DNA of 64,000 nt from Populus alba (lineage: Eukaryota > Streptophyta > Magnoliopsida > Malpighiales > Salicaceae): the NCBI RefSeq assembly GCF_005239225.2, contig NC_133287.1, positions 13,373,493 through 13,437,492 on the forward strand. The letters are read 5' to 3'. The translations under genes were made by a program, and so were the position numbers. Below the pieces are notes generated by a model. That model was given only the letters and a program-made list of their open reading frames with translations. It searched no databases and had not been told where the DNA came from. Of the stretch, positions 11,738-22,676 are shown in pieces (position 1 is the first letter of the stretch; the number at the start of each line of letters is the position of its first letter).

Positions 11738-12760
11738 TGATACGGTTTTCAGCCCATGTGGATACGATTCCAAGTTTTAAAGGTTTAGACTTCACGGATT
11801 TTGCATAAAAAGCGCAACAATCATCCCAAGTTTACGGCAACAATCATAATTCTCATCCGACCGTTGGATGTCGGACTAATATTTTATGTGGACTCTCCAA
11901 CATATTTTTACTACCTTGGGTTTTTAAAATTGCAGGTCTAATCGGAGTTCGGTAAGGCACCCCAATAACTGGTCAACAGAGGCTGTATGGATTTTGTTAT
12001 TTATTTCCATTTGAACTTGTGGACTTCCTATTTGAATTAGGATTCTTTTCCTCCAAGGATGTGGGAGCTGGTTTTGGGAATTTCCCTAGTTTTCCACAAG
12101 GATCTTTAATGAGTTTTAACGCAAATATAATCTCCTAGAGTGTTGGCAAGGATTCATTAATGTTTCAGAATCCTTTTCTTTATTAAGGATTCCTTATTCA
12201 ATCCTAGCTAATCAAGGAAAGAAGGGCTGGTCGGTCATTTAATGACAGTCACTTATTTTTATTATTTTTCTTTAATGTTTGGGCTTAATTAAAACTTTGT
12301 TTTGAGCTAGGGTCCAAGGCTTGTTCTGGATCAGGTTAAATAGGTCTTTCAGTTCTCTCGTTTTGGGCCCGTAGTTTTGAGTGGACCTCATATATAACGT
12401 CCACATAAGGGGTCCATTAGGGTTAACTTTTCAAACTATTAAACTCATGTAAGCCCACAATTTCTTGGCAGCTTTTTATGATGATTATTATTCTGAACTT
12501 TTCAGTTTTAACGTGTGAGAGTGATTCTTGCATTCTTCAGTTCTTCAACGAACTGAATCCCATCTTGAACTTATTCGAAGATTGCAACTGGCTTTATGCC
12601 TGGCGTCATTCTATCTCATTCCAGTAGTGTTGGTGCCTTGGGAGGTTTCCATTTGTGTCGCACTCCTAATCAGACTCTGTTTTCGGCTTTTATCCGGGAT
12701 CAGATCTCATCTTGATTTTAGTGGGTTTGCGTGACCACGTGATCACGAGTTTCGCTGCGA
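11738..12760 (+). repeat. Gypsy LTR (LTR A), probably solo
   Basis: Starts TGATAC and ends near CACGTGATCACGAGTTTCGC. Internal blocks match LTR B and LTR C: ACTGGTCAACAGAGGCT, GTTTCAGAATCC, AAGGGGTCCATTAGGGTT, and the end block around TGCGTGACCACGTGATCACG. No PBS, pol sequence or clear 5-bp duplication is visible next to it. Confidence 0.7.
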
Positions 12761-13250
12761 TCTATAGTTCAATGAACAGTATTGCAATACTAAATATTCC
12801 AGATTTGAGGTCATTTCGAATCGTTTTGGTCTGGGTTTCAATCTGTTAATGTAAAATTGCGTAATAGGTTAATTGCCTCGAGTTTGATCTTTGCTGTTTA
12901 GTTTTGTCCAAATATTTTGTTTCTGCTTATATTTGGGATTATCTAGGAGTCAAAGATAATTCGTTTTCTTTCGGGCTAACATTCGCTTCTGTTTTATTTC
13001 GTGTCTTCGTTTTCGTCACAATTCGTAACGAATTTGCATTAGCTACTCGCAAAATTCGTAATCCTAGTTTTGTTTGCTTTGTTTTTCAGATATATTTATT
13101 GAGTTCTTGAGTCTGAAAATTATATATTAGAGTGCTGCGAGGCTATTGACTTTGATTTGTATATTTTCCCTCCAAAAGAAAGCCCCCAAACTGTTCACTG
13201 TGAGGTAAAAGGCGTAGAGAGCTTAATAGAGTGAAAAGCCTTCATTTCCA
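12761..13250. other. Unassigned sequence
   Basis: AT-rich; nothing recognised between LTR A and LINE copy 3. It does not match the gypsy coding sequence found at the other end of LINE copy 3. Confidence 0.4.
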
Positions 13251-16200
13251 CTTTTTTTTTTTTGGTAAGCTGACTTATGTATTAATTTTACGAAACGATA
13301 TCAAAGTTTCAATATAAGGGCATACCCAAGATTTACAAATGAGGACATAGTTTTTACAGAAACGAAAAAACCAACACCAAGATGCACGCTACAGGCTAGC
13401 CACACAACAAAACCAACAAACTCTTAGCAAAACATTTATATCTTGGACCAAACTAGATATGCTAGGGGTACAATAAATTACACCCACAGCTAAACATAAT
13501 TAAGAGTCCATGTTATTGACCCTCCAACAGTCTTTGGATCCTTATTTTTCATCTGTTTGTTGAACATTCCTTATCAAAAACAAGCGCCTTAATCGGCGAA
13601 TGATACATTCGATTTAGAATCAAAAACCAAATTCGACCCAACCGCTCATTTAGACACATCTGCAAAGATCCTTGCAATTCCGTTCGGTGGGTTGCCCTTA
13701 GGATAACAATACAACTGTAGCTGCGAACAACCCAGTTTACGAGAAAAGTTTGACGAACTTTTTCCATGCCAATAGAGACAGTGGCCAATCGAATCCCCAT
13801 TCATCCAATAGCTTTTTTTGTCATTCTTGCAACAACCAATGTCGCATCTATCACAAACAAACTTCCAAAATTCTAATCATATTGTAACTTTTCGCTTTAA
13901 AAAAGGAGCATTCAAATAAAGAACAAGTGGTTTGTGATCTTCATTATTGCAGAGACAGAGTGATAAAGCAACTATTTGGGACCCATTCTAATAACTACCA
14001 AACCGATGAGTAAGTCTATCCTGCGTTGAGAACGTTTCCGTTGGATAGCCACCCAAGAAGAAATGCAAATGTCTTGGGAAGCATTCTTGAAACCACACGA
14101 TGTTCAATGCCAATCACCATTTGATGATGGTTAATTCTTAGTGAGTTGTTCCCAAGCTACTTTTTGATTGAGAAACTCTGATTTTTGGCGAATCACAACC
14201 ATACTCAATCATTATTTTGGTGCCCCTTAGGAGTAAGAGGTGGAAGGAATATGCTTCTAAAATGGAAAAATATAACGTGAAAGTAGAGATGACCTCCAGC
14301 CAATCTTTAGCATGACTGTGATAGGAATTCTCCTCTATTCCCTAAGTTATTAATCAGCACGTTCACTATCTTCAGCGTTTTGTTGTTTCCATACCTGAAT
14401 CATAGATGAAAACGTTCACGATAGGTACAATAAGCGAGCGGCTGTGAGGATGCCAATTTGTCAAAACCATAGAGAAAGGTTGTCATTCCATCTCCAGAAT
14501 GAAAACGTGCTTTCATCTATCGCTCCTATGCTAAGGTCTTTGAGCTTTAGAATCTTTCATATTACCCTCCAAGCCAAGAGCAGCTTCCTGGCGCCTTGAT
14601 TGTCCAAAAATTCCTAACCTCGCATAGAGATTGGATCTGATCCAAGTAAGACCAGATTTGAGCATCTGAGTCATCGCACAATAGTTCCAAATAATGTTTC
14701 AACAAGGCAAAATCTTGTTCCATTTGCTATCCTTTTTATGCACTAGCCCCCCCTCCTTTTTTTGAAGACATACCTGATCCACTAGCCACTTTAGCCCTGG
14801 TAGTGCTCATATCTGAACCTGACCAAAGAAAGGATCTCATAATTTGCTCAAGCATTTTTCACTACTTCCCAGGGTAATAGGAATAGAGATGCCCCAATAG
14901 ACCTGGATGGAGAATAAGACTGAGTTAATCAGTTGTACTCCGTCCTGCCGAAAGAGAGTGGTTTTATACAGGTCCATTGTCGAACTTTGGCGGTAATTCG
15001 ATCCACACCGAGGCCCTTACATATTAACAGCCTTTAGTTCATGGACGAGATAAGAGCACTCCAAATATTTCATTACGGAAGCTCCCCCTCTCTAAACCAA
15101 AGAATACTGATAATCTGTTCCCTCTCAGCTCCTAAACGAAAAATCCGGCTCAAGAAGAGATGTCACTTTTGTTGGATTTGGATATAGACCTGAATAGAAC
15201 TTGAAACTCTGTGAGTACACAAAATTTTTTGATCATACGGAATACGATTGAATGTACATCCCCCTTTGCTGAAATTGATCATCAAGTCTCCGTCGGCAAA
15301 GCAAAAAATAATGATGAGAAATTCTGTCTTCTTCTTTGCATCTCCAGTGGAACTTGAAGTTTTGGTTGGCACTCATTATTGCAAAAGAACAGCCCTGACA
15401 GATTCCATGCATAGGAACAAAACAAAACATATGGAGATAATGGATCACCCTTGTCTCAGCCCTCTCCCCCCTTGGGAAAGTAACCCGCAAACAAAGTTCA
15501 CCGTTGACGTTGATCTCTGAGAATTGAACATGATGTAACACAAACCATGATCCAATCAATGACTGTTTCTTAGGGAAATCACCATTTTTATCAACGTAGC
15601 ATCAACGAAATCCCATATCGAACAGAGTAGTTCAAAGCCAATTCATCAGGTTTACTAACTTTCATAGCACAACGAGCAGGACCCGTAGTTGTGTGATAGC
15701 CTTTCATTAGTTCCTGAGACAAAAGAGCATATTGTCGCTGATTCTCCGTCCAGAGATAAAAGCTGTTTTGATACGGACCTACTAAGGATGGTAAACAACT
15801 TTCATTCTCCCAGCTAGAATCTTCGCGATGCATTTGTATACTGTTAAATTGCAGCAAGATATAGGACCAAAAATCTGTCAACCTCGTAGGATTAGCAACT
15901 TTAGGGAATAAGGGAAAATGGATGTAGCATTCATTTTCTTTAAGCATTCTACGAGTCTGGAAGAAGGAGCTAACAGAGTTGATTACATCTTCCCCACCCA
16001 CTATGTGCCACATTCTTTGTGGGAAGAACCTGCGTTGAAGCCATCTGGACCAGGAGCTTTGTTTTTTTCAAAAACTAAACATCAAGCATGCTTAATCTCC
16101 TCTCTTGTGACATCTTGTGCTAGTAACATGCTGTTTGAGGTGTGCCGACAATTTGTAAATAATTCTCGAGTTGCCGGGATTGCATCGTCACTTCCTCGTT

Positions 16201-18552
16201 CAGGACCTCTAGGCATCTGTTATCACTCCCAATACACACTGCTGGAAAAAGTAAAATGCAATTACTTCTGAAATTTGACTGCCCTCGTGTCCTTCAGCGA
16301 CTTCTCCATTCCTCCTTGTAACCGAAGAGAAGCTTATTCACTATTCTGTCTACCATTTACTGATTTGGAGGTCTTCGAAAGTAGCTAGTATTCTGAATCC
16401 CCTCCCAAAAGCTAAGCCATTGTATCCTTGCCTTTACGTCTGAAAAAACACTCTTTCCGCCCTGACAGATTAGTAGAAGCATAGTTACAACAGTGGCATC
16501 TCTTTGCTCGCATAACGCAATGTTGGATCCTCAGGCGTTGTATGCAAGCTTGTTGAGCCTATCCATGTGATCTTTTGCATCTTTGACTCTATCGGAAATA
16601 TTTGGAGAAGTGAGTCTTATTGAAATGTTTAGTTTCCTGCTTTAGCTTCCTTAGTTTGCAACAACAAGTTGATACCATTGGACACCCTCACTGAATGCTG
16701 ATCCATACTTTATTCACCAAGGGCACTCACTGAACGTCATGTGTATCCATCCACATATCGTAAGAATCGAATATGGTTTCTTTATGTTTCTGAACATTGC
16801 CAGTGACTTTTACCACCATGGGAGAAATGATACTGATGACATACCAGCAGGCAAGATCTCGCTTCCGACCCAATGGGAAGCGCATATTCCACTTCTCATT
16901 CACAAGCACTCTATCTAGTTTCCGCATTAATTCATATTCTCAGGACATTGGTTCGTCCAAGTTATAATTGCATACCTGAATACCGAAGATCATCCACTTA
17001 TCGCTTCACGTATACATGGTTTCCAATTCGGTCACAGTGATGACCAGCCACGTAGAAGACCCCCCTAACACTCTCTGACTGGTTGGCGGATAGCATTAAA
17101 GTCGCCCCATAAGAATCCATGGGGTTGACTCCCATCCATCACTACGACTCACAATATCAGACCATAAAGCCTCACGTACAGATGCATTATTGTCTCCGTA
17201 AATGATTGAAAGTTTAAAAACAGATATTGGTAGCTAAATATCATGACAGAAACAAGGGATAGCCTGGTCTGACATTCCCAGAACATCCACTTCACCAAAA
17301 TCAGCATTCCAACAAACCCAAATACGACCACGACAAGAAGAAATCATAATTATACAAGGAATGACCAATCAATACGCAGAAGAAGTTTGCGAAACATTAT
17401 CTTTATTCCTGTCTCCAACCCGAGTTTCAACCAAACCAAAAAACCCATCCTCTCTTGATGGATATGAGCTGACGCAGTTCTGAATGCTTTATGGGATCAT
17501 TCAAACCTCTAACATTCCAACATCCAATAATCATAGGGAAAGTAGAGAGGAGTACCAAACATCAACACACGGATATACCTTGACTTGCCCCCCTCGAGGA
17601 GCTCAGTTTCTTACTCTTCTTTGAAAAGCTTGGAGAACCGTTTTCGTTTTTTTCTAGAGAGTCCTCTAGCCTTGCTAGCTAACCTGATTAATAAAAAGTT
17701 TCCCCGTCAGAAGCAGAATCGGAATTTGCGGACTTGTTGGGATCAGTGACGTCGACTCCTTATCATTCATCTTCCTTACCTGTACCACCTCCCATAACTC
17801 CAATATCAACATTTCACCTCATGACTAACAGGTTCCATGGTTGCATTACAGATGGTTTTGAACTTTGATCTAAAGAAAGTACATGCATCCCTTCCTCCGG
17901 CACATGTCTGCTCGTGTTAAGCTCTTTTCAAAATAAGAGGAGAGGTAGGATTTTCATCTTCATAACAACCAGCATTGGGCACATCTAATGTCGCAGATTT
18001 CATTCGTATTACAATCAGCACTCTGTAAGCAGATGCTAAACAACCATTCTCATTACAATTAAGCTCTTTAGATGCCAAACAATCATTCTCACCACTCGTA
18101 ACACCCTTAACTTTCGTTTACCAACTAACCTGCCATTGAAAGCTGATTAGACTCTGCTTAGTTATCTGCATGTTTAGAGTTCAACAGCTCCTATTTTCCT
18201 TTTTGCCCTCATGCCCCCATTGAATACGATCATCAACTTTACTGGTAGCACATATCGCTGTGGTATGTCCAAAGACATTGCAATTATTGCACCTTGAAGG
18301 AATCCATTCATAATCCGCTGAAATTGTTATGAATACCCATTTGGACAGCGAAGGTCGTATTCCTCACCAGCGTTTTCGAAGCTTCTATTCTCAACGCAAA
18401 CTCTTGGCGTAGCTAAGCTTTTAACTACGCAACAATGTAGTAAGGTCAGCATGAAGGGAAACCCCAATAGCACTCGCTATATAACTCAGCCCCTTAACAG
18501 TCCAATACTCGAGAGGAAACATTGTAGAGCTTAACCCATACCGGAACTCAGC
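13251..18552 (-). mobile_element. 5'-truncated LINE (copy 3), insertion-rich
   Basis: Read on the minus strand, it begins inside ORF1 (matching copy 1 near base 1508) and runs through ORF2 to the 3' UTR and a poly(A) (T-run at 13251-13263). Recognisable pieces are the endonuclease (17331-16727), RT N-part (16013-15591), RT with FADD-like box (15559-15163) and the zinc-binding end (about 14100-13800). Compared with copies 1 and 2, most differences are one- to three-base insertions. Flanks show no target-site duplication: a gypsy protease remnant on the 5' side, unrelated sequence on the 3' side. Confidence 0.88.
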
Positions 18553-18738
18553 TAAATCTATATGGTTTAGCAAGCTTAACATACACAAATTTAATTTACT
18601 AATAAAGGTGGTATTATAAATTAACACAGCTTTCACTATTTATAATTAAGCTACACACCTTGCTTTGTACATAGCAATGTGTATGGAAGATGTTTCTCCC
18701 TCTGTTGATTAGTTTCATTTTACTTGACCTGAACCTGA
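18553..18738 (-). pseudogene. Ty3/gypsy protease remnant
   Basis: On the minus strand, a frame with several stops carries the stretch that precedes and includes the gypsy aspartic protease: NQQREN-FHTHCYVQSKVC then a decayed LIIDGGSC-like site, then a TTFISKLNL segment. It continues the gag remnant at 19728-20450, from which it is separated by solo LTR B and one duplicated 5-mer. It ends abruptly at LINE copy 3. Confidence 0.72.
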
Positions 18739-19722
18739 TGATACAATCCAGGTAAGGTCAAATTCGGATTTTGATGTAATATGTGCAACTATGCAGTTTT
18801 ACGATAACAGTCATAATTCTCAAAACATATTACATGGATTTTTACATGCAGTCTACTGACATATTTTACTCTCTTGAGTTAAAACTTTAGGTCAATTGGA
18901 TTTTAAGAAGGCACCGCAATACTGGTCAACAGAGGCTATATGGATTTTGTTATTTACTTCCTTTTGACTTGTGACTTCCTATTTGGCTAGGATTCTTTTT
19001 CTAAAAGGATGTGGCAACTTGTTGTGGAAATTTCCTAGTTCTACAAAAAGATCTTTTAATTGAATTGTCAGTGTGGCAAGAATTTATAAATGTTTCAGAA
19101 TCACTTTTCTTACAAGGATTCCTTATTAATCCTGGCTATAACAAGAAAGAAGACTTTAGAATTAATTCTACCTTCAGATCAAATTTTCTAATCTATTTTA
19201 GGACTTCTTAATAGTGACAAATCTGATTCTAGCATATTTTAGAATAGTAATTTTCATATTTTTAATATTTTCTTCTTCGTCTTTGGGTTATTATTACTTA
19301 TTTTGGTCAATTATAAAGGGGCCTCATATAAGCTCATCTAAAGAGGGTCTCATTAGGGTTTAAGTCTAGAGTTAGTATATAAATAAAGGCATAACCAGAC
19401 ATGTAAGTTAGACAATTCAAATTAATAAAACTTCTTATTTACCGCCTTTTTGTGTGTTGGTGGGATATCTCCCTTCCTTGGTTCTTTAAAGAAACTGAAA
19501 ACTACTTATCAAAGAACAACTGGCTTCGGTGGCGTCACCTTATACTTCTCGTTCACGAATCAATATTAGTTTGGTGGGGGTTTTCTGTTTTCCAATGGTG
19601 TTGGTGCCTAGGTACAAGTTATCTTGAGTTACACTCCTATCAAACCTAATTTAGTTGGCTTTCCGAGAATTGGTATCTTTGTGTGTGGGTTTGCGTGACC
19701 ACATGATCACGAGGTTCGCATC
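18739..19722 (+). repeat. Solo gypsy LTR (LTR B) with 5-bp target-site duplication
   Basis: 984-bp LTR, TGATAC to GCATCA, flanked by CCTGA at 18734-18738 and 19723-19727. It contains a TATAAATAAAGG box near 19378 and the shared LTR end block. It lies in the opposite orientation within a gypsy gag-protease remnant; the remnant's reading frame resumes across it. A solo LTR implies loss of the internal part by LTR-LTR recombination (established mechanism). Confidence 0.88.
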
Positions 19723-19727
19723 ACCTG

Positions 19728-20450
19728 AAGTGTTCACCTTATAACTAAGGACTCTTCAACCGGTAATGCTAACTCATCCCCATCACTATCCTCCAATGGT
19801 GTCATGCCTTTCATAATCAGATGTATATCACCATATCTATAATCATCTTGATTCTCTTGTTTGGACACTTCGAAGCATAATGTGCTTGTCTGCTTACACC
19901 TAAAACATTTAACATCACGAGTACGTTTAAGTTTAGTTTTAGATTTACCTTTGGTACCTATAGGGACATCAATTTTTAGCTTTTGGTGGTTCGGTTTGAA
20001 AGGAATAAAGACCTCGGGAACAATATCCTCGCTCCTTAGGTTCATCTTCAAAGATGATGAAGAAACCTGAATTAAATGGTGGCTAAACATGTCCCTTCCC
20101 AAGTTCTCTTTCCACCTTCATAGCCAAGTGAACCATGTCCTCTAGCTAACATGTCTTGTAGCTATGTTGAGCTAGAGGACATGGCATTTAGTAATGTCCC
20201 GATTCAACCCATTAAGAAAATCTAGTCATTGTGGCTTCTCTAATCCTTAATAACATTGGCATGATCCATTGTTATTTTCATCTCTTTGTGATAATATCTT
20301 ACTAACTTATATATAACCTTGATTCCAGACCTTGTGTAGCGTCAGATATAAGTCTTTGTAATAGTGTTTGGTACAAATTGTCTCCTCATTAAGACCTTTC
20401 ATCCCCCAAGTCTGAATTGTCACTTCTCATTCCTCCTCCTACTAATTAAT
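19728..20450 (-). pseudogene. Ty3/gypsy gag remnant
   Basis: The minus strand holds a decayed gag. The best frame is 20102-19734, with the knuckle start VKCFRC (its second half lies in another frame) and the acidic PLEDSDGDELALPVEESLV segment typical of plant gypsy gag before protease. Upstream, in shifted frames with stops, are HKEMKITMDHANVI, EATMTRF and EDMVHLAMKVERELG, the retrotransposon gag core. No initiator or full domain survives. Confidence 0.75.
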
Positions 20451-21407
20451 CTGATCCATAAAATCAATGTATACTCCATAAACTCCATGACCACCAATTT
20501 CACCTTTTTTTTGTTCATATAACCACAATGATGTGAGAAGTTCTAGTGAGCACATCAACAACTAATTAGAAAAAGAATAAATTACACCTGGAGTTTTTTA
20601 TGAGCAACCATGTCATGCATGAAGTGAAAATTAGATCTACATGTTAATACGATCATAAAAAACAAAAGGAATCGTACACTAAAATACCAAGTTTCATAAA
20701 AGTAGAGCCAGGACCACTTATAATTTAGCACGTAACATGTAGCAATAGCTGTAGGGAAATAGTACAATGCTTGATAGATTTCTAAAGAAATCAAGTTAAG
20801 ACCAAAGGGAAAGTAGCATTCATCATTAATAGACTATTCTTCTTACTCTCCTAAGTTTTACCTAAAACTATGGTATGTGCATATTTGGATATGTCCACAA
20901 ACTGATGGTTTGGACTGCAATTACAGTGGATGGTTAGGATAAATATCTTATATTTTATGATGCCTTATACATGATGATCCTTGTACATGTTTATGATGCC
21001 TTAACAAGTTACTAATGATCAGGTGATTAAGTAAGGAAGAAAGTCGTTATGACAGGGGCTTTTATGTTATCGATGCTCAAAGTTGAAGTTTATGAACATA
21101 ATTGATGTAGAACAGATCACATTGAGGTAAGAAATTCTCATGAATATATCAGTTTCACACACTACTCTGAAATGACAAAAACAAAGTTAGAAGCCATAAT
21201 ATCCTTTGTGAAGTTTGAGATGTTACAATTATGGTCTTAATTGAAGGGCAGGAACTAAATGATGCTAACTCATTGGCTGAAGTAAATAACACAATAACTC
21301 TAAAGTGTGTTTTGAGTTGTTTTCTAGAAACTTGATTTTAAGCATATTTCACTATAAAAAGATTTTTTTTTTACTATCCATTCTTCCAAGTGTTTTTGAC
21401 AGGGATG
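20451..21407. other. Unassigned sequence
   Basis: AT-rich, no open frame above about 70 codons and no recognised motif. Probably decayed repeat DNA. Confidence 0.4.
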
Positions 21408-22034
21408 TGATGCGAACCTCGTGATACGTGGTCACGCAAACCCACACGTAAAGACACCAATTCCCGGAAAGCCAAGTAAATCAGGTTTGATAGGAGTGTG
21501 ACACAAAGATAACTTGTACCTAGGCACCAGCACTATTGGAAACGTAAACCCTCCAGCCAACGAATATTTGATTCGCGAACAAGAAGTATAAGGATGACGC
21601 CACGAAGCCAGTTGTTCTTCGATAAGTCGTTTTCAGTTCTTTAGAGAACCAAGGAAGGGAGGATTATCCACCCAACACACAACAAGTGCAGCAAAGAAGT
21701 TTTATTGATATGAAAATTTGCGTAACCTTACATGTTTGGTTATGCCTCTTTTATAACTGACTCTAGACTTAAAGAAACCCTAATGGACCCCCTTAGGTGG
21801 ACTTATATGAAACCCCACTTACAAGTTGACCCAATAAGTAATAATAACCCAAAAACTAAGAAGAAAATAATAAAAATAAATAAAAATCCGAAAATTACCA
21901 TCCTAAATATGCTAGAATCAAATTTGTGTTGCTGCCCCCTTTCCTTTGATGTCCTTGAATTATGCTTGGATAAATTTCCTTCTTTGTTGCTGATTTAATT
22001 ACTTTCCTTCCTATGTTAGAAAAGCATTAAATAG

Positions 22035-22047
22035 TCCTCCCCTCTTT
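22035..22047 (+). repeat. Target-site duplication, left copy (short LINE)
   Basis: TCCTCCCCTCTTT, repeated at 22324-22336; the left copy merges with the LINE's T-run. Confidence 0.88.
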
Positions 22048-22323
22048 TTTTTTTTTGGTAAGCTGACTTATGTGTAAAAGAAAATGATACAAATAATATA
22101 ATGGGGGCATACCCAAGATTTACAATGAGGACGAAACGAAAACCAACAAATGGCTACATAGCTAGCCACAACAAAACAAAAACTTGGACCAACTAGAATG
22201 TTAGGGTACAAAAAACAACCAGTTAAAACATCAAATTAAGAAGTCCATGTTATTGACCCTCCAAAGTCTTTGGATCCTTATGTTTCATCTGTTTGTTGAA
22301 CATTCCTTATCAAAACAAGCTTA
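22048..22323 (-). mobile_element. 5'-truncated LINE, 3' end only (copy 5)
   Basis: 276 bp on the minus strand, matching the last part of ORF2 and the 3' UTR of the full-length LINEs, ending in poly(A). It is bounded by a 13-bp duplication, so it is a genuine truncated insertion into LTR D and not a broken piece of copy 2. Confidence 0.9.
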
Positions 22324-22336
22324 TCCTCCCCTCTTT
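22324..22336 (+). repeat. Target-site duplication, right copy (short LINE)
   Basis: Second copy of TCCTCCCCTCTTT (left copy 22035-22047). Confidence 0.88.
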
Positions 22337-22472
22337 AGGAATAAGATATGGCCAACTTCCTTACTTAATTAGGAGAATAAATTGCTGGCTTTTTATCCTT
22401 GTAGCATTAGGAAATAAAACAAGCCTAACAAGGCTGGTATTGGGCCGGACATATCAACCCCTTGTTCCACAT

Positions 22473-22488
22473 GAATTGGGCTCTTCTT
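22473..22488 (+). repeat. Target-site duplication, left copy (LINE copy 2)
   Basis: GAATTGGGCTCTTCTT, repeated exactly at 28813-28828. It lies within the gypsy pol end (minus-strand codons around EEPNS). Confidence 0.92.
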
Positions 22489-22676
22489 TTTTTTTTTTGG
22501 TAAGCTGACTTATGTATTAAAAGAAAATGATACAAAGAATATAATGGGCATACCCAAGATTTACAATGAGGACAGAAACGAAAACCAACAAATGGCTACA
22601 GGCTAGCCATAACAAAACAAAAACTTGGACCAACTAGATATGCTAGGGGTACAAAAACAACCAGCTAAACATCAAA

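Larger units (their letters stand above)
21408..22456 (-). repeat. Gypsy 3' LTR (LTR D), interrupted by a short LINE
   Basis: Minus-strand LTR beginning TGATAT at 22456 after a short purine tract (22457-22466, minus AACAAGGGGT) and ending in GAGGTTCGCATCA at 21408. It has a TATAAAAGAGGC box (near 21750) and shares its R/U5 half with LTRs B and E. A truncated LINE (22048-22323) splits it. Without that insert it is about 760 bp. The pol end of its element is at 22457-22472 plus 28829-29063, separated by LINE copy 2. Confidence 0.78.

Noticed and set aside
21255..21310. Shared CTCATTGGCTGAAGT stretch with 29048-29062 as a functional repeat
   Set aside because: Only about 15 bases match clearly and the flanks diverge; could be chance or old gypsy sequence.
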